Shown piece after piece: positions 41,468 through 48,709 of a stretch of 64,000 nt of DNA. The translations under genes were made by a program, and so were the position numbers. The notes beneath the pieces were generated by a model. It saw only the letters and a list, made by a program, of their open reading frames with translations. It made no database searches and was not told the DNA's origin. Positions within the stretch are counted from its first letter, which is position 1. Each line of letters opens with the position of its first letter. The DNA comes from DATLGB01 sp037724045 (GTDB lineage Bacteria; Actinomycetota; Thermoleophilia; Solirubrobacterales; Solirubrobacteraceae): the NCBI GenBank assembly GCA_037724045.1, contig JBBJOW010000013.1, positions 1 to 64,000 of the forward strand, written 5' to 3'.

Positions 41468-42117
41468 GCGCCCGGCGCCTGGGAGGCGGCCGCATCGGCC
41501 GCGTTCTGCGCCGAGCCGTTGGTCTCGTACTGGCTCGAGAAGACGACGAAGAAGCCGCCCGACAGCGAGGAGTAGTCGTCTGAGTTCAGGATGCCCACGT
41601 CGGGCAGGCCGGACACCGTCTTGGCCTTCGCCTCCGCCGAGCTGCGCGTCGTCTCGGAGAAGAGGATGACCGTGAAGGCGGTCTCGCCGTCGGGCCACTT
41701 GCCGATGCCCCCGGAGGTTGTCGGGGTGCTCGTGGGGGAGGCGCCCGTCGGGCCGGTCGTCGATCCCGTCGGGCCGGACGGTCCGGTGCTGCCGACGGCG
41801 GTCGGCGTGGGCGTGGGCGCGGCGGTCACCACGCCCGTCGGGCCGGTCGTGGTGACGATCGGGGCGTTGGCGACGCGGTCGGCCTCGCCGGAGAGCTCGA
41901 CGAAGGCGAAGACGAGCACCGCAGCGGCGACCAGCAGAACCGCGGAGATGATGGCCACCGGCGTGCGCCAGCCGGTCGCACCGGCGATCTGCGTCGTCAC
42001 GGCGGCCCCGCAGTTCAGGCACCAGTCCTGGTCGGGGCGCACGGGGGCCCCGCAGTTCTGACACGCCGCGTCCGGCGCGGGCGGCGGCGGTGGGGGCGGG
42101 GGCGGGAGATCGGTCAC
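41440..42117 (-). CDS. Zinc-ribbon single-pass membrane protein with proline-rich linkers
   Basis: A 225-residue protein: a short poly-proline N-terminus, a zinc ribbon (CQNCGAP and CLNCGAA), one membrane helix (VAIISAVLLVAAAVLVFAFV), an extracytoplasmic Thr/Pro/Gly linker (TTTGPTG repeats) and a C-terminal domain with VILFSETTRSSAEAKAKT and GFFVVFSSQYETN that looks SPOR-like. The GTG at 42117 overlaps the TGA of the upstream gene. A peptidoglycan or envelope role is possible but only inferred. Confidence 0.7.
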   Translation of the reverse strand: MTDLPPPPPPPPPAPDAACQNCGAPVRPDQDWCLNCGAAVTTQIAGATGWRTPVAIISAVLLVAAAVLVFAFVELSGEADRVANAPIVTTTGPTGVVTAAPTPTPTAVGSTGPSGPTGSTTGPTGASPTSTPTTSGGIGKWPDGETAFTVILFSETTRSSAEAKAKTVSGLPDVGILNSDDYSSLSGGFFVVFSSQYETNGSAQNAADAAASQAPGAYAKEVVPK

Positions 42118-42701
42118 GTTGTGGGCGGCGGGGGAGGCGGAGGCGGGGGCGGCGGAGGCGGGGGCGGGGGCAGCGTCAGTTCGACCCCGGTCGAATCGAT
42201 GTGCGAGCCGGCGCTGACGAGCGCCGCGGACCGGACGGCCTCGGGTGGGCGCTGGGCGCCGGGCGCCACGGGGATGCCGCACGCCCAGCAGAAGCGGGCG
42301 TCGCTGCCGAACAGCTCACCGCAGTTCGGACACGTCCCGCCGATGCCCGGCTCGCGCACGACCATACCCTTTCGATCGTCGAGGCTGGCCTCGAGCTCGC
42401 GCAGCTCAGCGTCGACGGCCGCGAGCCGGGTGAGCTTGCCGGCGACCGCGGGCGTCTCCCCGGCGCCGGCGCGATGGACCTCGAAGACCATCCCGCCGAG
42501 ATCGCGCAGCAGCACCTCGCGCACGCCGCGCAGGTGGCGCAGCCTCCGGCGCAGACGGCCGCGGCGGCGCGTGGTCGGGCGGTCGCCGACGAGCGTGTCG
42601 AGGTCGGTCCCCGCGGGCAGCACGACGACCTCGCCGGAGGGGGCGGCATCGGGGGGCGGCGCGTCTGCCGCCGCTCGCTTGCGTCGAAACAATCCGCTCA
42701 T
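42114..42701 (-). CDS. Zinc-ribbon protein with C-terminal poly-proline tail
   Basis: A 195-residue soluble protein: a basic N-terminus (MSGLFRRKRAA), a helical middle (RRRLRHLRGVREVLLRDLGG, then LTRLAAVDAELRELEASLDD), a zinc ribbon (CPNCGELFGSDARFCWAC) and a run of about 16 prolines at the end. It is joined by GTGA to the next gene, which itself begins with a poly-proline run before another zinc ribbon. The two may have arisen by splitting or duplicating one gene. Confidence 0.7.
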   Translation of the reverse strand: MSGLFRRKRAAADAPPPDAAPSGEVVVLPAGTDLDTLVGDRPTTRRRGRLRRRLRHLRGVREVLLRDLGGMVFEVHRAGAGETPAVAGKLTRLAAVDAELRELEASLDDRKGMVVREPGIGGTCPNCGELFGSDARFCWACGIPVAPGAQRPPEAVRSAALVSAGSHIDSTGVELTLPPPPPPPPPPPPPPPPTT

Positions 42702-42759
42702 GGCAATACACAGAACGCCTAAGGGGCACCTGTGGAGCGGGAAAGGGTAGGCGGCGCAG

Positions 42760-43701
42760 TTAAGGGCGATGTTGCGAAAGCTCGCGCCAGGCGGCGACGA
42801 CGCGGGCCGCCATGCGGTCGGCGGAGAACAGCTCGGCGCGCGCGGCGCCCTCGACGCGCGGGTCGGCCTGGGCGAGGATCGGGGCGAGCGCGGCGCGCCA
42901 TGCGGCCGCGTCCCACTCCAGGCAGTGCGTGCCCCCGATGCCGTCGAGCGCGACCGGGTGGATGCCGACCGGCGTCGCGAGGACCGGCACGCCGCAGGCC
43001 AGCGCCTCGATCACCGCGAGGCCGAAGCCCTCGTCGAGCGACGGCACCAGGACCGCGCTGGCGGCGTTGATCCAGTACGGGACCTCTTCAGGAGCCACGT
43101 TGCCGAGCGTGAGCAGCCTGACGTCGCCGGCCGCCTGTTGCGCGCGATCGAAGCCCTTCAGCGGCCGCGCGGGATCGTGGGGGAAGAGCAGGCACGGGGC
43201 GGCGGGATCGAGGCCGAGGCGAGCGCGCGCCTGCGCACGCGGGATGGGGCGGAAGCGCGTCGTGTCGATGCCGACCGGCAGCACCGCCACCTGCCGAGTG
43301 TCGCCCGCGCCGGGCACGTGCGCACTGAAGCTGCGGCTCACCGCCGCGGGGAGGGCGACGAAGGGCAGCACGGCACGCGTGATGCGGTAGGAGCGGGGAT
43401 GGAAGAGGTCGTTGCCGTGCAGCGTCACGACCACGGGCCCGAGCCGCGCGAGGACCGCCGGCCATGCGGTCAGGCCGAAGTGCGCGTGGACGACGTCGAA
43501 GCGCTCATGGCGGTAGCGCCGGCGCAGCGTGCGGACTGCGCCGGCGTAGTGCCTGGATCCGGGCGGGAAGGCGAACAGCTCGATCTCGACGTCGTCGCGG
43601 CGGCGCAGAGCCTCGACCTGGTCGCGCACGAAGGAGCCCAGCGCCGGCCGCTCCGGTGACGGGTACATGTTGGTGACGACGAGCGCGCGCACTTCCGGCA
43701 C
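42760..43701 (-). CDS. Glycosyltransferase family 4
   Basis: A 313-residue GT-B glycosyltransferase. N-terminal features are VVTNMYPSPERPALGSFVRDQ and DVVHAHFGLTAWPAVL; the C-terminal donor site has LVPSLDEGFGLAVIEALACG with the E-x7-E motif (about 232-240). It would transfer a sugar from a nucleotide sugar during glycan or glycolipid synthesis. No other glycan genes flank it, so the acceptor is unknown. GTG start at 43701. Confidence 0.9.
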   Translation of the reverse strand: MPEVRALVVTNMYPSPERPALGSFVRDQVEALRRRDDVEIELFAFPPGSRHYAGAVRTLRRRYRHERFDVVHAHFGLTAWPAVLARLGPVVVTLHGNDLFHPRSYRITRAVLPFVALPAAVSRSFSAHVPGAGDTRQVAVLPVGIDTTRFRPIPRAQARARLGLDPAAPCLLFPHDPARPLKGFDRAQQAAGDVRLLTLGNVAPEEVPYWINAASAVLVPSLDEGFGLAVIEALACGVPVLATPVGIHPVALDGIGGTHCLEWDAAAWRAALAPILAQADPRVEGAARAELFSADRMAARVVAAWRELSQHRP

Positions 43702-43816
43702 AGTTTCGCCGCCGGATCGGCACCCCTGCGTCTGGATCCGTCACACGGCCCTCTGAAGACTCGTCCGGACCAGCCCCGCCGCGTGGCGGGGCGCCACTTG
43801 GAAAGGACGCGAGGTC

Positions 43817-44041
43817 ATGGGGTACGAGTTGATTGGACGGGTGCACCAGGCGCTGCTGGGGCTGCGCCGGGAGGGCGGGCAGGGCACCGTGGAGTACGTG
43901 GGGCTGATCCTGCTGCTGGCGGTCGTGCTCGCGGGCGTCGTCGCCGCCGCGGACGGCTTCTCCGACGACAAGGAGATCGCCGCGACGGTGGTCGACAAGC
44001 TCAAGGACGCGATCTCCACGGTCGGCGACTCGAAGGATTAG
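43817..44041 (+). CDS. Flp/Fap-type pilin
   Basis: A 74-residue type IVb (Flp) pilin precursor: a short basic leader, then GQGTVEYVGLILLLAVVLAG, which has the Glu-5-like residue and hydrophobic helix of Flp pilins, and a small soluble C-terminus. The likely prepilin peptidase cut is near Gly21/Gln. A ribosome site (GAAAGGA with GAGG) precedes the ATG. No tad/cpa assembly genes are nearby, so it is an orphan in this window. Confidence 0.85.
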   Translation: MGYELIGRVHQALLGLRREGGQGTVEYVGLILLLAVVLAGVVAAADGFSDDKEIAATVVDKLKDAISTVGDSKD

Positions 44042-44062
44042 ATGGCGGCTGGGCCGGGCGAT

Positions 44063-44410
44063 CGAGGAGGGGTCTGAGGGTTCCTATCACCACCGTCAGG
44101 CCCCGCTCGAGCCCGGTTGATGCCTAACCCTGGATCCACCGATCCCGGCGGCCCCACGACCCCGCATGGCTTCGCCAGGCGCCGCCGGCCGGTCACCCAA
44201 AGGGCACCACCCTGTCGGTGCCCGGCCGGCGACCCCCGACTCGCCATGCGGGGCCATGGAACCACCGGTCATCGGTGGATCCAGGCTAACCGGTGCCATA
44301 GACCCGTTCAGCGACCAACCCATCGCAGCGGCGGCACTCCCGGGCCTGGCCCTCCTTACCCGCCTGCAGTTGGTTACGACCGGTCCGGACCGGCCAGGGG
44401 GCGTCCAGCC
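44063..44410. repeat. Repeat family B, copy 2, with a nested palindrome
   Basis: This fills the 391-bp gene-free stretch between flp and murI. The left end (44063-44087) matches copy 1 at 16991-17015 in 23 of 25 bases. The right end (about 44327-44375, and GGGCGTCCAGCC at 44399-44410) matches copy 3 near 60900-60963. Between them is a nested palindrome (44129-44285). No protein is convincing here. The right end lies 23 bp from the murI start, so it could be part of that promoter or leader. Confidence 0.65.
44129..44285. other. Three-level nested palindrome, possible structured RNA
   Basis: Perfect outer arms of 15 bp (44129-44143 and 44271-44285), a second pair of 11 bp (44160-44170 and 44243-44253) and an inner pair of 7 bp (44184-44190 and 44224-44230) are stacked concentrically. 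Only a transcript or cruciform with long-range pairing is expected to keep such order. It is upstream of murI on the same strand. Confidence 0.5.
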
Positions 44411-44432
44411 AGCAGGGTGCGACAATCCCCCC

Positions 44433-45320
44433 ATGCCCGGCGCGGACACCACCGAGCAGCGCCGCCGGCCCATCGGGGTCTTCGACTCCGGGGTCGGCGG
44501 GCTCACCGTGCTGCACGAGCTGCTCGTGGCGCTGCCCCACGAGGACTTCCTGTACCTGGGCGATACGGCGCGGTTCCCGTACGGCACGCGCGCGCCCGGC
44601 GAGCTGCAGCGCTTTGCCGTCCACATCGCCACGGAGCTGCTCGAGCGCGGCGCGAAGCTGCTCGTCGTCGCGTGCAACTCGGCGACCGCGGCGGCCGGTG
44701 ACCAGCTCGAGCAGCGCTTCGGCGGAGAAGACGGCGTCGACGTCATCACGGTGGTCGGCCCTGAGGCCCAGGCGGCCGCGGTCACGACGCGCAACGGCCG
44801 CATCGGTCTGCTCGCAACGCCGGCGACCGTCGCCTCAGGTGCCTACGAGCGCGCGCTGCGCAGCGCCGACCCGCACCTCAAGCTGACCGCCGTGGCCTGC
44901 CCGGACCTCGCGCCCATCATCCAAGCCGGATTCCCCTTCGATCAGGCCTTGGTGGACACCGTGCGCGCGTACTGCGAGCCGCTGCGCGCAGCCCGCGTGG
45001 ACACGGTCATCCTCGGTTGCACGCACTATCCGCTCGTCCGCCCGATGCTGCAGCGCATGCTCGGGCGCGGGGTCACCCTCGTCACCCCCGGGTCGGCGAT
45101 CGCCCGCCGTGTCGAGTGCGCGCTCGCCGCGCGCGACCTCGACTCGCCGGCGCAGGGCGAGGGTGCGTACCGGTTCCTGTGCACGGGCGCGACGGACGAC
45201 TTCCGCGCGCTCGGCACGCGCTTCTTGCAGCTGCCGCTCGGCGACGTCGAGCATGTCGAGCCAACCTCGCTTCGCTCGGAAGATACGGCGCAGACCGCCC
45301 TGCTCGACGTGCCGGCATGA
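44433..45320 (+). CDS. murI: Glutamate racemase
   Basis: A 295-residue cofactor-independent racemase that makes D-glutamate for peptidoglycan. The two catalytic cysteines are in VACNSATAA (Cys81) and LGCTHYPL, with the acidic residue in GVFDSGVGGLTV (Asp18). ATG at 44433 gives a short extra N-terminus before the first strand. Its TGA overlaps the ATG of rph, and rph in turn overlaps rdgB, forming a tight murI-rph-rdgB operon that is common in high-GC Gram-positive bacteria. Confidence 0.95.
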   Translation: MPGADTTEQRRRPIGVFDSGVGGLTVLHELLVALPHEDFLYLGDTARFPYGTRAPGELQRFAVHIATELLERGAKLLVVACNSATAAAGDQLEQRFGGEDGVDVITVVGPEAQAAAVTTRNGRIGLLATPATVASGAYERALRSADPHLKLTAVACPDLAPIIQAGFPFDQALVDTVRAYCEPLRAARVDTVILGCTHYPLVRPMLQRMLGRGVTLVTPGSAIARRVECALAARDLDSPAQGEGAYRFLCTGATDDFRALGTRFLQLPLGDVEHVEPTSLRSEDTAQTALLDVPA

Positions 45321-46036
45321 CCCGCTCCTACGACCGCGCTGCAGACGGACTGCGCCCCGTCTCCATCGAGCCCGGCTTCGTGCGCACTGCGAACGGGTCG
45401 GCGCTGATCTCGTGCGGGGAGACGCGCGTGATCTGCACCGCGTCGGTCCAGGAGAGCGTCCCCAGGTGGATGCAAGGCCGCGGCAAGGGCTGGGTCACCG
45501 CGGAGTACGGAATGCTGCCCGCCTCGACGGGCGACCGCAAGCAGCGCGACATCACCAAGGGCCGAGCCGACGGCCGCACGGTGGAGATCCAGCGCCTCAT
45601 CGGCCGCAGCCTGCGAGGGGTGGTCGACTTCGCCGCCCTCGGTGAGCGCACCGTGTACGTCGACTGCGACGTCCTGCAGGCCGACGGCGGCACGCGCTGC
45701 GCCTCGATCACGGGCGGCTTCGTCGCGCTCGAGCTCGCGCTGCAGCGACTCGTCGCGGAGGGCAAGCTCAAGGCGGTGCCCCTGACCGGCAGCGTCGCCG
45801 CCGTCTCCTGCGGCGTCGTCGGGGGCGTGCCGCTGCTCGACCTCGATTACCCCGAGGACTCGTCGGCGGAGGTCGACGCCAACGTCGTCATGACCGGCGA
45901 CGGCGGCCTGGTGGAGGTGCAGGCGACGGCGGAGCGCACGCCCCTGTCGCGCGCGCACCTCGACGACCTGCTCGCGCTCGCCGAGAGCGGCATCGCGTCC
46001 CTCCGCGACGCCCAGACCGCGGCCGCCGCGTCGTGA
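45317..46036 (+). CDS. rph: Ribonuclease PH
   Basis: A 239-residue phosphorolytic 3'-5' exoribonuclease that trims tRNA 3' ends. Markers are MTRSYDRAADGLRPVSIEPG at the start, TAEYGMLPASTGDRKQRD, QRLIGRSLRGVVD and DVLQADGGTRCASITG, with the phosphate-binding residues in the RSLR segment. Start ATG overlaps the murI stop (ATGA); the stop overlaps the rdgB GTG. Confidence 0.96.
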   Translation: MTRSYDRAADGLRPVSIEPGFVRTANGSALISCGETRVICTASVQESVPRWMQGRGKGWVTAEYGMLPASTGDRKQRDITKGRADGRTVEIQRLIGRSLRGVVDFAALGERTVYVDCDVLQADGGTRCASITGGFVALELALQRLVAEGKLKAVPLTGSVAAVSCGVVGGVPLLDLDYPEDSSAEVDANVVMTGDGGLVEVQATAERTPLSRAHLDDLLALAESGIASLRDAQTAAAAS

Positions 46037-46587
46037 TCCTGGCCACCCGCAACGCGCACAAGGTGCGCGAGCTCGGGCGGCTGCTCGGCGGCGCCGAGCT
46101 GATCGGGCTCCCGGCTGGCGCCCCGAATCCGGAGGAGACGGGGGAGACGTTCGCCGAGAACGCGTTGATCAAGGCGCGCGCCGCGGCCGCAGCGGGCGGG
46201 CGCGCCGCGATCGCCGACGACTCGGGCATCGGCGCGGAGCACCTCGGCTGGGCGCCGGGCGTGCGCTCCGCGCGCTACGCCGGCCCGCAGGCCACCGACG
46301 CCGAGAACCTGGCGAAGCTCATCGCCGAGGTCCCGCCGGGCACCGCGCTGCGCTACACGTGCGTCATCGCCCACGTCGCGGCCGACGGGACGCAGACGCT
46401 CTTCGAGGGGACCTGCGAAGGCGTCATGGCCGCACGGCCCGCCGGCGTGGGCGGCTTCGGCTATGACCCGGTCTTCGCGCTCGAGGACGGCCGCACCATG
46501 GCCGAGCTCTCCGACGCCGAGAAGGATGCCCGCTCGCACCGCGGCCTGGCCGCCCGCAGGCTGCGCGACTGGCTCAGCGCAGGTTGA
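46033..46587 (+). CDS. rdgB: dITP/XTP pyrophosphatase (RdgB/HAM1)
   Basis: A 184-residue nucleotide-sanitising enzyme that removes ITP, dITP and XTP. It has the N-terminal ATRNAHKVREL substrate loop, ETFAENALIKARAA, IADDSGI and the family-specific GVGGFGYDPVF and SHRGLAARRL. GTG start at 46033 overlaps the rph stop. Its last 14 bp overlap the small minus-strand gene. Confidence 0.95.
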   Translation: MILATRNAHKVRELGRLLGGAELIGLPAGAPNPEETGETFAENALIKARAAAAAGGRAAIADDSGIGAEHLGWAPGVRSARYAGPQATDAENLAKLIAEVPPGTALRYTCVIAHVAADGTQTLFEGTCEGVMAARPAGVGGFGYDPVFALEDGRTMAELSDAEKDARSHRGLAARRLRDWLSAG

Positions 46588-46714
46588 TGGCCGCGCTGAG
46601 GCCGATGGCGGCGAGCACCCCCGCGTAGCCGTAGTACGCCTCCAAGAGGAGGACGACCGCGGCGATCATGCAGAGGCCGAAGGTCACGAGCCAGGACAGG
46701 CGGGCGAGGTCCAC
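46574..46714 (-). CDS. Small membrane protein
   Basis: A 46-residue peptide, VDLARLSWLVTFGLCMIAAV continuing to LLLEAYYGYAGVLAAIGLSA, giving two hydrophobic helices with a short aromatic turn. GTG at 46714. It has no known family. It ends within rdgB with a 14-bp convergent overlap, and its start is only 6 bp from the next divergent start, so one of the two starts may be set too far upstream. Confidence 0.5.
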   Translation of the reverse strand: MDLARLSWLVTFGLCMIAAVVLLLEAYYGYAGVLAAIGLSAAINLR

Positions 46715-46720
46715 GCACGT

Positions 46721-47110
46721 ATGGTGACCGACTTGGTGCCTCCGATGCCGAGTCCCCTGCCGGTGGCGCAGGCGGTTGCCTACGTGCGTGAGCTGTCGGC
46801 CGACGTGCGGGGCGTCGCGGTGCTTGCGGCGGACGGCTCGATCCACGCCGAGCCCGCCGCGCTCAGAGCGCCGGCCGCCGCCCTTGCGGCCCTGCTCGAG
46901 CACGGCTGGGTGCGCGTCCCGGAGGGCCTCGCGCTCGTCGCGAGGTCCGCGGCCGGGGCATCCGTGGTCGTCGCGGCGGGTCCGCTCGCCCTCGCGGGAC
47001 CGACCGCCCTCGACGCGGCGGCGGCACTCGCCGCGCCCGTGCCGGGCCCCATTCCCGACCGCAGCCCGCCGGTGTGCGAAGCGGCGCGTGCGCTGCTCGC
47101 AGCCACCTGA
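46721..47110 (+). CDS. Hypothetical Ala/Pro-rich protein
   Basis: A 129-residue protein (121 residues if ATG 46745 is used): VAQAVAYVRELSADVRGVAV, then VPEGLALVARSAAGASVVVA. The strand-helix pattern resembles small Roadblock/LC7- or PAS-like folds, but no family is certain. ATG at 46721 leaves just 6 bp to the divergent small gene; ATG at 46745 is more credible physically. Function unknown. Confidence 0.5.
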   Translation: MVTDLVPPMPSPLPVAQAVAYVRELSADVRGVAVLAADGSIHAEPAALRAPAAALAALLEHGWVRVPEGLALVARSAAGASVVVAAGPLALAGPTALDAAAALAAPVPGPIPDRSPPVCEAARALLAAT

Positions 47111-47239
47111 ACCGAACGTTTGCGCCCGCAAGGGCCCGCTCTTTGGGAGAAACGGCGCGATTTGGCCCTGCAGAGCCGTCCGGCGGCGTTGTTAGCGTCG
47201 TCGTCTGCCAATACCCGAACCTCGGGAGGAATTCAGAAG

Positions 47240-47512
47240 ATGTCGAAGCAGGAGTTCGTAGACAAGGTCGCGTCGGACACCGGCCTGTCCAAGAAGGACG
47301 CCGGCGCCGCGGTCGACGCGGTGCTGACCACCATCGAAAGCGAGCTGAAGGGCGGTGGAGAGGTCACGTTCACCGGCTTCGGAAAGTTCCACGTCGCCGA
47401 CCGCGGCGCTCGCGAGGGTCGTAACCCCCGCACGGGCGAGACGATGCAGATCGCCGCCACCAAGGTTCCGCGCTTCACGGCCGGCTCCGGCCTCAAGAAG
47501 GCCATCAAGTAG
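47240..47512 (+). CDS. hup: HU-family DNA-binding protein
   Basis: A 90-residue histone-like protein: MSKQEFVDKVASDTGLSKKD, FTGFGKFHVADRGAREGRNP with RTGETMQI in the DNA-clasping arms, and FTAGSGLKKAIK at the C-terminus. It lacks the long Lys/Ala-rich tail of mycobacterial HupB. A strong ribosome site GGGAGGA stands 9 bases before the ATG, in keeping with high expression. A perfect hairpin follows the gene. Confidence 0.96.
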   Translation: MSKQEFVDKVASDTGLSKKDAGAAVDAVLTTIESELKGGGEVTFTGFGKFHVADRGAREGRNPRTGETMQIAATKVPRFTAGSGLKKAIK

Positions 47513-47519
47513 GGCTCAC

Positions 47520-47546
47520 GGGGCGCCGGCGACACGCCGGCGCCCC
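47520..47546 (+). terminator. Perfect 11-bp stem-loop after hup
   Basis: GGGGCGCCGGC and its complement GCCGGCGCCCC flank a GACAC loop, starting 7 bases after the hup stop. No U-tract follows; the strong GC stem suggests a terminator or RNA-stabilising hairpin. Confidence 0.7.
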
Positions 47547-47561
47547 TCGAGGCTCCCTGTC

Positions 47562-48383
47562 ATGTCGCACTTCGGCGACCGCCTTGCCGCCGCCGTCGCC
47601 CGGCGCGAGTCCCAGATCGTCTGCGGCCTGGACCCGGACCCGGGCAAGCTCTGGCCCGGCGCGCCCGACGTCGTCGCCCACTGCCGTGCCGTCGTCGAGG
47701 CCGTCGCGCCTGCGGTCGTCGCGGTCAAGCCCCAGCTGGCGTGCTTCGAGCGCCTCGGTGCCGCCGGCTACGCCGCACTCGACGCGCTGATCGAACACGC
47801 GCACGCTCACGACCTGCTGGTCATCCTCGACGGCAAGCGCGGCGACGTCCCTGTCACGGCGCAGGTGTACGCGAAGGCGCTGGCCGGCGGCGACGCATGC
47901 ACGGTGAACCCGCTCCTGGGCCGCGACGCGCTGCAGCCGCTGGTGGACGGGCCCGCCGCCCCGTTCCTGCTCGTGCGCACCTCCAATCCCGGTGCCGCCG
48001 ACGTGCTCGACCTCGAGCTCGCCGCGGGCGGCGCGCTGTGGGAGGCACTCGCCCGGCTCGCCCACGAGCTGGGCACTCCAGGGGCCCGTAGCGGCTTGCA
48101 CGATGTCGGCGCGGTCACCGGCGCCACCGAGCCCGAGCACCTGCGGCGCATGCGCGAGCTGATGCCGTCCACACCCTTCCTGCTGCCTGGGGTAGGCGCC
48201 CAGGGCGGTGCCGTCGCGGCGCTCGGCCCGGCCTTCGCCCCCGGCCGCGCCGGCGGGCTCGTGACCGCGTCGCGGTCGATCGTCAACGCATACGAGCAGT
48301 CCCCCGGAGAGCCCGGCGCCGCCGCGCGGGCCGAGGCGGAGCGGCTGCGCGCGCTGGCGTGGGACCTATCATCGCCCGGGTGA
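47562..48383 (+). CDS. pyrF: Orotidine 5'-phosphate decarboxylase
   Basis: A 273-residue enzyme that makes UMP. The catalytic Asp-Lys-Asp array is in LVILDGKRGDVPVTAQVYA, with VCGLDPDPGKL near the N-terminus and SRSIVNAYE near the phosphate site. Length and motifs place it in the longer subfamily of OMP decarboxylases found in actinobacteria. Its TGA overlaps the GTG of the LysM gene (GTGA). Other pyr genes are not in view. Confidence 0.95.
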   Translation: MSHFGDRLAAAVARRESQIVCGLDPDPGKLWPGAPDVVAHCRAVVEAVAPAVVAVKPQLACFERLGAAGYAALDALIEHAHAHDLLVILDGKRGDVPVTAQVYAKALAGGDACTVNPLLGRDALQPLVDGPAAPFLLVRTSNPGAADVLDLELAAGGALWEALARLAHELGTPGARSGLHDVGAVTGATEPEHLRRMRELMPSTPFLLPGVGAQGGAVAALGPAFAPGRAGGLVTASRSIVNAYEQSPGEPGAAARAEAERLRALAWDLSSPG

Positions 48384-48709
48384 CCGGACGCAGTCCCGCA
48401 CGCCTGTTGGCGCCGGTCGCGCTGGTGGCAGCCGCTCTCGTGCTGTTCGCCGTCGTGACCTCGTCGAATGGTGGCGACACCGCCGAATCGAACGCGACGC
48501 CGACGCCGACGCCGACCGCGACCGCCACCCCGGAGCGCAAGCGCGGCGGCGGCGGCGCGACCAGCGGAGAGACGTACACCGTCGAGCCCGGCGACACGCC
48601 GCTGGCCATCGCCGAGGAGACGGGCGTCGACTACGACGCGCTGCTGGAGGCCAATCCCGACCTCGACGCCAACGCGCTGACGGTGGGCGAGAAGCTCGTG
48701 CTGCCGTGA
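48380..48709 (+). CDS. Membrane-anchored LysM-domain protein
   Basis: A 109-residue protein with a basic N-terminus, one membrane helix (LLAPVALVAAALVLFAVVT), a Thr/Pro-rich spacer (ATPTPTPTATATPERKRG) and a C-terminal LysM domain (YTVEPGDTPLAIAEETG to ANALTVGEKLVLP) that binds peptidoglycan. GTG at 48380 overlaps the pyrF stop, and the stop overlaps the GTG of the D,D-carboxypeptidase gene, so it is translated with wall genes. It probably sits at the outer face of the membrane. Confidence 0.88.
   Translation: MTGRSPARLLAPVALVAAALVLFAVVTSSNGGDTAESNATPTPTPTATATPERKRGGGGATSGETYTVEPGDTPLAIAEETGVDYDALLEANPDLDANALTVGEKLVLP

Noticed and set aside
42080..42180. G-rich tandem tract considered as a regulatory G-quadruplex or VNTR
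   Set aside because: It is explained by proline codons of two adjacent proteins; no regulatory role can be shown from sequence.
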